Shown piece by piece: positions 9,945-17,739 of a stretch of DNA of 64,000 nt. The stretch lies in contig CAWDKL010000052.1 in assembly GCA_963802745.1 (NCBI GenBank), positions 45,143 through 109,142 on the forward strand, written 5' to 3'. The stretch comes from JAJPKK01 sp963802745. GTDB lineage: Bacteria; Pseudomonadota; Alphaproteobacteria; Rhizobiales; Xanthobacteraceae. A model generated the notes under the pieces. It was not told the DNA's origin. It did no database searches and saw only the letters and a program-made list of their open reading frames with translations. The stretch's first letter is position 1. Every line of letters starts with the position of its first letter. The position numbers were made by a program, and so were the translations under genes.

Positions 9945-10199
9945 TGACCATCCTCATGACAGTTTCGCGCTGTCTTGGCAACGTCGAGCACCGCGCGGCC
10001 ACCGGGCAGAGCTACCCGACCCACCGGACGGCCGCAAGTAGGAAACATCGCATAGCTGGCAGACGTGCGGCGCATAGTGCTATATCCATAGCCGCGACCC
10101 AGATTGCAGGGAAAAGGCGAGCTTAAATTTCTGGCAGCGACGCAGGCGGCATCGGCGAAGCTGGGCCAGTCAACATCGAATGACCCCGGTCAAAAGCAA

Positions 10200-10457
10200 A
10201 TGAAGACGCGGCAGCTGGGCTGCAGCGGTCGCACGGTGAGGGACCGCGTAGCGGCGGGCGAGCTGAAGCCGTTCAAGTCGGCGGTTCGCGCGAAACGGCT
10301 CGATGGCCTTGAGAGCTGGCTGCGTGAGCGATTCGTCTGGCATCGCGGTAATGCAGATGTTGTGCGCCAGGACCTGTTGGCCGAGAAAGGTTTGGCGCTG
10401 AACCGGCGGCCCGTGCGACGCGCCGTGCAGGCCTTATCGGCAAGCGTGGCGGGCTGA
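10200..10457 (+). pseudogene. IS21-family IstA-like N-terminal fragment
   Basis: The translated segment carries a helix-turn-helix (LGCSGRTVRDRVAAGELKPF). It is followed by RLDGLESWLRERF and GNADVVRQDLLAEKGLALN, which resemble the N-terminal DNA-binding part of IstA-type transposases. The frame ends after about 85 residues, and no DDE catalytic domain or IstB ATPase follows. I read it as the stub of an insertion sequence. The family call is from memory of the motif style and is moderate. No terminal inverted repeats were recognised. Confidence 0.45.
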
Positions 10458-10934
10458 AGCACTGGCAACGACGCGGTCCGAGACGCCACCAGGCTGCCAG
10501 GTGCAGAGCGAATTCGGCGAACTTGGTCGCCATCGGCGGCGCAGATCAAGGCATTCGTATTCCGGAGAGATGAGGATCAGGAATAGTGCAAAGGACTTTC
10601 GCGTGCGGTAAGTAACATGATGTGAATTTCAAAAGTTACCTACGAAGGTCGATTACCGAATAATGCTGAACCTGGATGGCGGCAGGCATGGAAGCCGCCT
10701 CTCGGGCGCGGCGAAGGCAAAAGGAATGCCATGCATTTGGTGTTGACGCCATAGACCCTGCCCGACGCTGTGAGCTTTAACGTGATCGCCGATCTAACTC
10801 CGGCGACCGCATGGGACTTTCACCGGCAGCATCAGGTCGCGGTTCGAACCGGCTTCATGAGCACCCGAGCAGCTGGCCGACAGCGTGACAGCAATCTTCC
10901 TATTGTCCAGCCTGACGTTAGAAACGCATCAGCA
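10458..10934. other. Intergenic, probably decayed DNA
   Basis: Nearly 480 bases with no supported gene. Short frames are broken and show no family motif. Lying between an IS stub and a region with another gene remnant, it is probably leftover sequence from old insertions and deletions. Confidence 0.4.
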
Positions 10935-11420
10935 CTACCGTAAGCGATCCTTGATTTTGTCGATCCCGGCTTGGGCGCAAGCTTCGTCCTTGTCGAAGCC
11001 CGGCGCGCCCGCGGCGCCGATTGCTCCAATGAGGTCATTGCCGGCCCGCATTGGAAGCCCGCCACCCGCCATCAGGATATTATCGATGTGCTGCATGCTG
11101 CCGACCTCAGGACTTTTTGCGATCGCTTCCGCCCAAGCTGACGTCGGCCTGCCGAAAGTCACGGCCGTATAGGCCTTTCGGAATGCACTATTAAGGGTGT
11201 GGGCTCCGGCACCATCACCCCTCATGGTGACGCGCACGACGCCGTCCACATCGACCACGACGATAGTCTCCCGATAGCCACGCGCGGCACAGGTTGAAAC
11301 TGCCGCGAACGCGGCTTCTTGGGCCAAGGCGAGCGGAAGCAGCTTTTGTGTCGGCAATTCCTGTGCGCGAGCCATAGAAGCGATTGTCAGCATGGCGAGA
11401 GCTAAGACGAGCCGGTTCAT
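10935..11420 (-). CDS. GlcG/HbpS-family heme-binding-like exported protein
   Basis: 161 residues. A signal peptide (MNRLVLALAMLTIASMARA) is followed by the GlcG/HbpS (DUF336) fold. Visible family features are LALAQEAAFAAVSTCAARGY, VVVVDVDGVVRVTMRGDG (central strand), AFRKAYTAVTFGRPTS and a glycine-rich GGGLPMR...IGAIGAAGAPG near the end. Family members bind heme or small degradation products, often in the periplasm. The exact role is unknown. The start is ATG 11420. An ATG at 11432 is a less likely alternative because it moves the signal peptide inward. It is isolated between decayed regions. Confidence 0.72.
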   Translation of the reverse strand: MNRLVLALAMLTIASMARAQELPTQKLLPLALAQEAAFAAVSTCAARGYRETIVVVDVDGVVRVTMRGDGAGAHTLNSAFRKAYTAVTFGRPTSAWAEAIAKSPEVGSMQHIDNILMAGGGLPMRAGNDLIGAIGAAGAPGFDKDEACAQAGIDKIKDRLR

Positions 11421-11526
11421 TGTTCGCCCCATGTTATGGTCAGAGAACACTTTGTTTAGTCTATAATCCGACCGTAGTGTGCACAATCGGAGTTGCAGAG
11501 CTGCTCGGCCTTGCAGGCCTCGCATT

Positions 11527-11748
11527 CATACCGTTGATGCTCCCGCCGCTGCCCCAGTCGAGATTGGGATAATTCCGGCTGAAGTGATCGCCGGTGGCGA
11601 GCACGTTGGCATCGCGGATATCGACCCGGCTGTCGCCGCCGGCGTGGGCGTTGGTGACGTGGTTAACCTTGACGGTTCGACCGCGGAGCGTTGACCTTCT
11701 TGGGCGCTCAGGAAGGTTTTCAGTCGGGATCGCGTCCGCCGGTGGGGC
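11527..11748 (-). pseudogene. Metallo-beta-lactamase-fold hydrolase fragment
   Basis: On the minus strand a fragment reads APPADAIPT, then RTVKVNHVTNAHAGGDSRVD, then DANVLATGDHFSRNYP and LDWGSGGSINGM. This is the middle of an MBL-fold protein of the kind that has HVPNAHTDGDS followed by TGDxFFNGxYPFIDxxSGGS. The HXHXDH motif region and the C-terminal half are missing, and no start codon with a ribosome site is evident. It is a remnant, not a working enzyme. Confidence 0.55.
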
Positions 11749-11970
11749 GCCAATCGTTGTCCGGTGAGGCTTGCGAATAGGCACATGCTTCTACACTTGT
11801 TAGCCGGAAATCGTTATAAATTCATACAAATCAACGTGAGATTTGTCGGTTGTGGAGTTGGCAAACATGTTAGTTTTGAATAGAATTGTGACTTCCGTAG
11901 GGAGCGCCAGCCGCAGGCGACAGCCGAAGATAGAGGTGCTGCGCTTAGGACTCCCACCGGAGGTGCAGCC

Positions 11971-12624
11971 GTGCGTTTTACCGATCGCGAGGAGGCTGGA
12001 CGCAAGCTAGCCGCCGCGCTGGGCAAATTTCGCGGTCAGAGTGTGGCCGTGCTGGCCTTGCCGCGGGGCGGCGTGCAGGTGGCCGCGCCGATCGCCGCTG
12101 CATTGCAGGCTCCGCTCGATCTCATCCTCGTGCGCAAGATCGGCGTGCCGACGCAGCCCGAACTCGCCATGGGGGCGGTGGTCGATGGTGCGAACCCGCA
12201 TATGGTGCGCAACGAGGACGTTATCCGATCTCGGCGGGGTCAGCGAGGCCGAAGGTTCGCCGCGGTCCGCGACCGCGAACTTGCCGAGGTCGAACGCCGG
12301 CGCAAAACTATCGTCGGGACCCGTGCACGCGCCGCGGTGGCCGGACGCATCGCCATCGTGGTCGATGACGGGATCGCGACCGGCGCCACGGTCCGGGCCG
12401 CCTTGCAGTCGCTGCGGCCGCGCGCGCCGCAACGGCTGGTGCTCGCCGTTCCGGTCGCCCCTACCGGCGTGCTCGATAAGCTGCGCGCGGAGGCCGATGA
12501 AATCGTGTGTCTGGAGGAACCGCGGTCGTTCGGCGCGCTCGGACAATTCTATTCCGACTTCCGCGAGGTCGAGGATCGGGAAGTGATCGATGTTCTTGCA
12601 AGATTTTCCGAAAATGTGGGCTAA
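11971..12624 (+). CDS. Phosphoribosyltransferase-domain protein
   Basis: 217 residues starting at GTG 11971, with GGAGG seven bases upstream. The type I PRTase loop for PRPP binding is clear (IVVDDGIATGATVRAAL, about residues 129-145), and N-terminal VLALPRGGVQVAAPIA and LILVRKIGVPTQPELAMGAV are typical of the predicted phosphoribosyltransferase family often found alone or fused to hydrolases. The substrate is unknown. One stretch is odd: around residues 87-97 the protein reads RSRRGQRGRR, whereas the next frame reads SDLGGVSEAE, which is what the family shows there. One extra base near 12226 and two near 12260 would explain this and cancel out. Confidence 0.78.
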   Translation: MRFTDREEAGRKLAAALGKFRGQSVAVLALPRGGVQVAAPIAAALQAPLDLILVRKIGVPTQPELAMGAVVDGANPHMVRNEDVIRSRRGQRGRRFAAVRDRELAEVERRRKTIVGTRARAAVAGRIAIVVDDGIATGATVRAALQSLRPRAPQRLVLAVPVAPTGVLDKLRAEADEIVCLEEPRSFGALGQFYSDFREVEDREVIDVLARFSENVG

Positions 12625-12754
12625 AGCCCCGCCCTTCCGGCCCGCCTTCCCCGTGATCGCCGGCGCACGCGGGTTGCCTCCCCGTGCACCCGGCAAACAG
12701 CACCATCCATCAAACTGCCGAATACGCGCCCGTACGTATGCCGGTGTGGGAGGG

Positions 12755-13387
12755 ATGGTGCTCGGTGTGGCTTGGTTTCTCACCGCAGCGGAACCGGCGC
12801 ACGCCGCCTGCAGCGCACTGCCGCGCCATCCATGCACGCCGGGCGTCGCCAGCGTGCTGCGCAGTCAACCCTACACGCCGTATTCCTGCAGCGTTTTCGG
12901 TCCGGCGGGCTGCACGCCGCAAAACCCGTCGCCGCTCAACCAGGTGCCGGTGCTGAAAGTCCGGGGTCATGTAGGCCCGTCGGAACCGCTCGACCGCGAT
13001 CATCCGGCCGACCGCATCGATGAGATGGGACCGATACTGTCCCGATGCCTGGAACTGCCTCCCGAAGCGGAGGTGCAACCGGGCATGCGGGTCACCCTCA
13101 AGCTGGCGTTCAAACGTTCGGGCGAGCTTTTGGCCGAGCCGCGCTTCACTTACGTGACTCATGAAGCGCCGGCGTCCGCCAAGACGATCTATCGGGCAGC
13201 CGCCATTGCTATGGTGAAGCGGTGCATGCCCTTGCCCATCACCGCTGCGCTCGGCGCCGCAATTGCGGGCCGGCCGTTCGTGATCCCGATCATCGAAACC
13301 CGCACCGGCGAGCGGGCTCAAGATTCCGGGGTCGCTGGCCGCGCCGACCACGATCCCGCCGAGCATAAGGAAAGCCGCGAACCCTGA
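12755..13387 (+). CDS. Exported protein of unknown function, TonB-C-like region possible
   Basis: About 210 residues. ATG 12755 opens a signal peptide (MVLGVAWFLTAAEPAHA) after a GGGAGGG. The frame is open upstream to 12590 but that would overlap the phosphoribosyltransferase gene. The mature part is rich in Pro and Cys (LPRHPCTPG and FGPAGCTPQN). It then has a short domain with RVTLKLAFKRSGELLAEPRF and AAAIAMVKRCMPLPIT, reminiscent of TonB C-terminal or cell-envelope proteins in Hyphomicrobiales. I do not recognise a specific family. It is tandem with, but not overlapping, its neighbours. Confidence 0.55.
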   Translation: MVLGVAWFLTAAEPAHAACSALPRHPCTPGVASVLRSQPYTPYSCSVFGPAGCTPQNPSPLNQVPVLKVRGHVGPSEPLDRDHPADRIDEMGPILSRCLELPPEAEVQPGMRVTLKLAFKRSGELLAEPRFTYVTHEAPASAKTIYRAAAIAMVKRCMPLPITAALGAAIAGRPFVIPIIETRTGERAQDSGVAGRADHDPAEHKESREP

Positions 13388-13615
13388 CGGCCGCGCCGCG
13401 CCAGGTAACCCGATCGGACGGATTCGTTTCGCCTGCACGCTCTCCCCGTGCGCGTTTGTCTCTGCTATGTTTCACATTCCTGTTCGATGTATCCGCCAGG
13501 ATCGCGACAATTGGGGCGGTGCCTCGTACTGTTGCCTGATAAAGATGCCGCCCGTCGAAGCCCCCGCGGTTTTTCCGGTTCGCCGAATCGGAAACCGGAC
13601 AACCGGAGATCAGCA

Positions 13616-14125
13616 ATGAAATTTCTCAGCTATGTCGGCGTCCTTGCAATTCTAATTGCGGCCGCCGCCGCCGTGTTCTTCTTCGGCGGCTTCTATAATG
13701 TTGCGGCGACCGAGCCGGATTTGGCGGTGGTCACCAAGGCCATCGAGCATGTCCGAGACGCCTCGATTGCCCGCCACGCGTCCGCCAAGCCGCCAGCCGG
13801 GCTCGCAGATCCGGCGATGTTGCAAGCCGGTGCGCGCGCTTTCTCGGAGCGCGGCTGCGTGATGTGCCATGGCGCTCCAGGAGTGATGTACGCCAAGTTC
13901 GCTGAAGGTTTGAACCCGGGGCCGCCCGACCTCAAGGATGTAGCGGGCGCGCTCAAACCCGAGGAGATTTTCTGGATTATCAAGAACGGTATCAACATGA
14001 CCGGCATGCCGGCGTTCGATGCTGACGACCAGGAAGTGTGGTCGATTGTGGCCTTCGTCAAGAAATACCCCGACATTACCGACGCCGACTACAAGGCGTG
14101 GACGGCCGCGCCCGCCGCCAAGTGA
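13616..14125 (+). CDS. Membrane-anchored c-type cytochrome
   Basis: 169 residues with an N-terminal membrane anchor (YVGVLAILIAAAAAVFFFGG). A single class I cytochrome c domain follows, with the heme site CVMCHG (about residues 82-87) and a distal methionine in NMTGMPAFD. The periplasmic domain has the usual GALKPEEIFWIIKNGI and VWSIVAFVKKYP. GGAG lies eight bases before ATG 13616. Known role: single-heme electron carriers of the cytochrome c oxidase or dehydrogenase chains. The partner is not encoded next to it. A convergent hairpin follows the gene. Confidence 0.8.
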   Translation: MKFLSYVGVLAILIAAAAAVFFFGGFYNVAATEPDLAVVTKAIEHVRDASIARHASAKPPAGLADPAMLQAGARAFSERGCVMCHGAPGVMYAKFAEGLNPGPPDLKDVAGALKPEEIFWIIKNGINMTGMPAFDADDQEVWSIVAFVKKYPDITDADYKAWTAAPAAK

Positions 14126-14270
14126 TGTGCTACGGCGCATTCCGGCGCACCGATGCTGTCTACCGCCGCCGGTCCCGTCCCGGAGACCGGCTGTCGCCCC
14201 AAGCGAGCGTCTGAATTTTGTGTGCCGGCGCTGGTACTATTAAACCTATGCGCGCGAAGCTCTTATCGTT

Positions 14271-14300
14271 CCGGCATCTCTGGTTCAACCGAGATGCCGG
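14271..14300. terminator. Perfect hairpin between convergent genes
   Basis: Ten-base perfect stem (CCGGCATCTC at 14271-14280, pairing with 14291-14300) with a ten-base loop that can partly fold further. It lies between the cytochrome gene and the oppositely oriented small membrane protein. There is no T-run, so a terminator role is likely but not certain. Confidence 0.5.
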
Positions 14301-14344
14301 TGCGGACCTCGTCTTGGCTCACAGCGTGGCGGAATAAGCGGACT

Positions 14345-14623
14345 CTATCGGGATGGCGTCTTGTTCGCGCGTGCCAGGTTCATGGAAGCCCGCCCGGAAC
14401 GCTCGGTGTCCAATTGGTCCTGCCGCCCCTGCGCATTGTTGAGGCTGCCATCCATCACCAGAATGACCGCGATCCACGACACCGCGAAATTGGCGAAGAA
14501 CAGCGCCAGAAAAACGATCAGGCTGGCGGTCGATGAGAATTGCCTCTCGATGAATAGACCGATGCCGCCCGCGATGAGGGCTCCGATCACGACAAATACC
14601 ACGTAGAGGATCAGCGCTTTCAT
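14345..14623 (-). CDS. Small two-helix membrane protein, unknown
   Basis: 92 residues with two hydrophobic segments (about 3-24 and 33-57) and a polar C-terminal tail (NNAQGRQDQLDTERS). A good GGAGGG lies before ATG 14623. I do not recognise the family. Similar two-helix proteins with glycine-rich first segments are common in the order. No operon partner is evident. It converges with the cytochrome gene across a hairpin. Confidence 0.5.
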   Translation of the reverse strand: MKALILYVVFVVIGALIAGGIGLFIERQFSSTASLIVFLALFFANFAVSWIAVILVMDGSLNNAQGRQDQLDTERSGRASMNLARANKTPSR

Positions 14624-14940
14624 GGTGCCCTCCGGCGAACATTCCGCCCACTGTCTATCCTGTCGGCCCTTTCATGACGTATTGCAATGGAAATCGCTGC
14701 CTGTCACCGGAGGATCGGCTGGACGGTTGGACACGCCATCAGGGCGCGGGGGAGTTGCGGACCCGAACCTGTCGGATGGCGGACACGAGCAAATACGATC
14801 CGCCGTCCGGCAGTCGCGGCCGTTCGAGCCCCACGGCTCACCACGCGCCGCGAGAGTGGCAAGTAACGGAGCGGCAAGTAACTGCTGGCATGTTCGCCGC
14901 CACGTGGTTTAATGGCGCCGACGCCGATTTGAGGGTTCGA

Positions 14941-15423
14941 ATGCCAATGTTTTCAGCTGCCTGGGACGAACGATTCATGCGGCTCGCCCATCAGATCGCG
15001 CTGTGGAGCAAAGAAAGGGGGCGGCGGGTTGGGGCCGTCATCGTCGGGCCGGACAAGGAAATCAGGTCGACCGGGTATAATGGCTTTCCACGCGGGGTGC
15101 GCGACGACATCGATGCGCGCCACTCCCGCGAAACGGGAGCAAAATACCTGTGGAGTTCTCACGCCGAGCGCAACGCCATCTACAACGCCGCCCGGATCGG
15201 CGTCTCCGTGAAAGGCTGCGTGCTCTATGTGCCGTGGTTCCCTTGCGTGGACTGCGCCAAGGCAATCATCCAGTCCGGCATCGGCCAGGTCGTCGCCTAC
15301 GAACCGGACTTTGCCGAGCCGAAATGGGGCAACGAATTCCAAGTGGTGCAGGAGATGTTCGCCGAGGCCGGCATCACGGTGCGCTATATCGACCGGCTGG
15401 AAGACCTTAAGGTCGGATCGTAG
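14941..15423 (+). CDS. dCMP deaminase family protein
   Basis: 160 residues. It contains the zinc-dependent deaminase signature: SHAERNAIYNAA (HAE motif, about residues 77-88) and PWFPCVDCAKAIIQSGI (PCxxC motif). It also has the substrate-side GYNGFPRGV loop typical of deoxycytidylate deaminases (ComEB-like). Reaction: dCMP to dUMP, feeding dTMP synthesis. ATG 14941 has GAGG at a good distance, and a second ATG at 14947 is possible. The open frame further upstream is not conserved-looking. It is monocistronic by position, followed by a palindromic repeat. Confidence 0.88.
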   Translation: MPMFSAAWDERFMRLAHQIALWSKERGRRVGAVIVGPDKEIRSTGYNGFPRGVRDDIDARHSRETGAKYLWSSHAERNAIYNAARIGVSVKGCVLYVPWFPCVDCAKAIIQSGIGQVVAYEPDFAEPKWGNEFQVVQEMFAEAGITVRYIDRLEDLKVGS

Positions 15424-15452
15424 GCGGGTCCCGCATCGCCCGAGATCATGTG

Positions 15453-15486
15453 TAGGATGGGTTCCCGAGGGCTCAACCCATCCCTA
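15453..15486. repeat. Palindromic intergenic repeat/terminator
   Basis: TAGGATGGGTT at 15453-15463 pairs with AACCCATCCCTA at 15475-15486, with one bulged C. It sits between convergent dCMP deaminase and CoA-transferase genes. Similar GGATGGGTT palindromes are common intergenic repeats in proteobacteria. It could act as a two-way terminator. Confidence 0.5.
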
Positions 15487-15548
15487 CGGGCTGCGGCGTG
15501 CCGGCGGCCTCGAACGGGCGAACATGCCGGCGCGGTCGCAAAAACGTG

Positions 15549-16796
15549 TCAAATGACCCCCTGCGCACGCAGCCTCGCCAATTCTTCCGCACTCATACCG
15601 AGCCGCCCCGACAGCACCTCGTCGGTGTGCTGGCCGAGCAGCGGCGGCGGCAGCCGGTAGTCGGCCGGGGTTTCCGACAGCCGCACCGGATTGGCGATCA
15701 CGTTGACGCCGGCCGCCGTCGCGGCGTGCGGCATGTGGACGACCGCGCCGCGGGCGCGCACCTGCGGGTCTGCGAAGGCGTCGCGCAGCGTGTTGATCGG
15801 GCCGCAGCCGATTTTCAGCGCCTCGAGCCGATCCACCCATGCGGCGGTGGTCATGGTTTTTAAGACCGGCGCGAGGGTGTCCGTCACCAGCTGGCGGTTC
15901 TCGACCCTCGCCGCATTGGTGGCGAAGCGCGCATCTGCCAGCAGCTGGCCAAGACCGAAATGCTCGCAAAACCGCTTGAAGGTCGGGTCGTTGCCGATCG
16001 ACAGCACCACATGGCCGTCGCTGGTGGCAAACACCTGGTAGGGTACGATGTTGGGATGCTGGTTGCCGAGCCGCGGCGGATTATCGCCCGTGGCCAGGTA
16101 ATTCATGCCCTGGTTGGCAAGCCAGGCCAAATGGGTATCGAGCATGCCGATGTCGATCTGCTGTCCGTGCCCGGTGGCATCGCGATGGCGTAGCGCCGCC
16201 AGGATGCCGATGCACCCATAGAGACCGGCAAACAGGTCGGCGAGCGGAATTCCGACCTTCTGCGGCTGGCCGTCCGGATCGCCGGTGAGGCTCATGACGC
16301 CACCCATCGCCTGGATCAGGCTGTCGTAACCGGGGCGCTCCGCATAGGGACCGGTTTGCCCGAAGCCGGTGATCGAGCAGTAGATCAGGCCCGGAAAGCG
16401 CGCGTGCAATTGGTCGTAGCCGAGGCCGTATTTCGCTAAGGCGCCGACCTTAAAATTCTCCACCAGAATGTCGCTTTGGGCAATCAGCTTCAAGGCGATC
16501 GCTTGGCCCTCGGGCTTGGCGATGTCGAGCGTGACCGAGCGCTTGTTGCGGTTGGCGCCGACGAAATAGGCGCTTTCCTTGGTGTTCGGCATGAACGGCG
16601 GCGCAAAGCCACGGGTGTCGTCGCCGGACCCCGGTTTCTCGATCTTGATCACGTCCGCGCCGAGATCGCCGAGCATTTGCACGCAGGTCGGCCCCGCGAG
16701 GACACGCGTGAGGTCGAAAACCTTGACACCCTTAAGTGGTCCGGTGGGCTCCATCATGGCCTCGTCTTTGCTGATCGTTTCGCTCTTCGCGAGCAT
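15549..16796 (-). CDS. CaiB/BaiF (family III) CoA-transferase
   Basis: Up to 415 residues, normal for the family. It opens with GPLKGVKVFDLTRVLAGPTCVQMLGDLGADVIKIE and FVGANRNKRSVTLDI. The central PQKVGIPLADLFAGLYG carries the catalytic aspartate (in ADL). Reaction: transfer of CoA between a CoA thioester and a carboxylic acid. The substrate is not readable. ATG 16796 gives 415 residues, and ATG 16754 (after GAGG) gives about 401 and is equally plausible. It stands alone on the minus strand, so no pathway can be assigned. Confidence 0.9.
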   Translation of the reverse strand: MLAKSETISKDEAMMEPTGPLKGVKVFDLTRVLAGPTCVQMLGDLGADVIKIEKPGSGDDTRGFAPPFMPNTKESAYFVGANRNKRSVTLDIAKPEGQAIALKLIAQSDILVENFKVGALAKYGLGYDQLHARFPGLIYCSITGFGQTGPYAERPGYDSLIQAMGGVMSLTGDPDGQPQKVGIPLADLFAGLYGCIGILAALRHRDATGHGQQIDIGMLDTHLAWLANQGMNYLATGDNPPRLGNQHPNIVPYQVFATSDGHVVLSIGNDPTFKRFCEHFGLGQLLADARFATNAARVENRQLVTDTLAPVLKTMTTAAWVDRLEALKIGCGPINTLRDAFADPQVRARGAVVHMPHAATAAGVNVIANPVRLSETPADYRLPPPLLGQHTDEVLSGRLGMSAEELARLRAQGVI

Positions 16797-17089
16797 TCCA
16801 CGCGCATCGCACGAGCGCGCCGTCGCCTCAGTTTCGCCATAGATGATCGTTAACCTCTTTTTGTGAGTTCCGGCATTTGCGCGCCGAGCGCGGCATGGTC
16901 ACCGTCTTCGCAACCGCCTGCATGGGAACGAGACACGTGCATCATCGAGTTCGAGAGCGAGGCAGCCCAGCCGGGCTGATTCGCACGACACCTGAGCCGT
17001 CGAGGATCACAAGGCCGGAACCACAAGCTGGAGCTAAAGACCGGGGTTACCAACGGGGGCGATAGGGGCTTAAGAAGGAGTTCCTTGCC

Positions 17090-17503
17090 ATGTGTGACTA
17101 CAGCCTGCAAGGCGTTGCATCACGTCCAGCGGCGGTCGGCGACAAGCTTACGACGCGAAATTTCGGGACTGGGACACGCGGCTTCGGCGCATCCGAAGAT
17201 CGCAATGTTGCCGTCTGTCTCCTCCCCGGAACCGAGATCGCTTTCACCGATGAGGTGGCGATCGAATCGCCGCGCTTCTTCGGTCAGAGCATCAAAACTC
17301 TGAAATACGCGACGGCGATCTTCCGGCAAATCGACAAAGATATGCCGCATGTGCATCACGACGCCCTGGAGTTTCCGGATGGACAGATCGTGCTCCTAAC
17401 CTCGCTGCGCGAGGGTCAAGAGGCGACCGTTCTGCAACTCCCGGCGCGCCCGACCACGGCGCGGGAAGTCGAGGAGCAGCGCCGCGCGGCATATGCGGGT
17501 TGA
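17090..17503 (+). CDS. Conserved hypothetical protein (MCDYSL family)
   Basis: 137 residues starting MCDYSLQGVASRPAAVGDKL, after an AAGGAG site. The family is common in Bradyrhizobium-type genomes and has no known function. Visible conserved features are TRGFGA, AVCLLPGTEIAF, HHDALEFPDGQIVLLT and GQEATVLQLP. It has no signal peptide or membrane segment, so it is probably cytoplasmic. It is followed closely by a strong intrinsic terminator, so it is probably transcribed alone. Confidence 0.75.
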   Translation: MCDYSLQGVASRPAAVGDKLTTRNFGTGTRGFGASEDRNVAVCLLPGTEIAFTDEVAIESPRFFGQSIKTLKYATAIFRQIDKDMPHVHHDALEFPDGQIVLLTSLREGQEATVLQLPARPTTAREVEEQRRAAYAG

Positions 17504-17539
17504 TGCCGCAACCGGCATCTACCGGCAGACTTCGAGCCC

Positions 17540-17572
17540 AAGGCTGCCCCGCACGGGGCAGCCTTGTTTGTG
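17540..17572 (+). terminator. Strong intrinsic terminator
   Basis: AAGGCTGCCCC at 17540-17550 pairs perfectly (11 bp) with 17555-17565 around a GCAC loop, followed by GTTTGTGT. It lies 37 bases after the hypothetical gene stop. Confidence 0.85.
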
Positions 17573-17739
17573 TAGGACGGGCAAAATTGCTGCTTCGATG
17601 GCGGGGATGCGCCCAAACCGGACGCAACTTTGCCCACGCGGACCGACGCGAGCCCTGACCGCGTACGCAAAATCGGCCGAAGCGCTCGTGCCAGACCATC
17701 CGCCGGGCAAGGCGATTTCCCACCCTACGCCGCTCTGGT

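Noticed and set aside
16797..17089. Possible short genes between CaiB-type and MCDYSL genes
   Set aside because: Only arginine-rich short frames. No ribosome site matched.
15498..17110. Plus-strand frames opposite the CoA-transferase gene
   Set aside because: Antisense to an intact, full-length gene.
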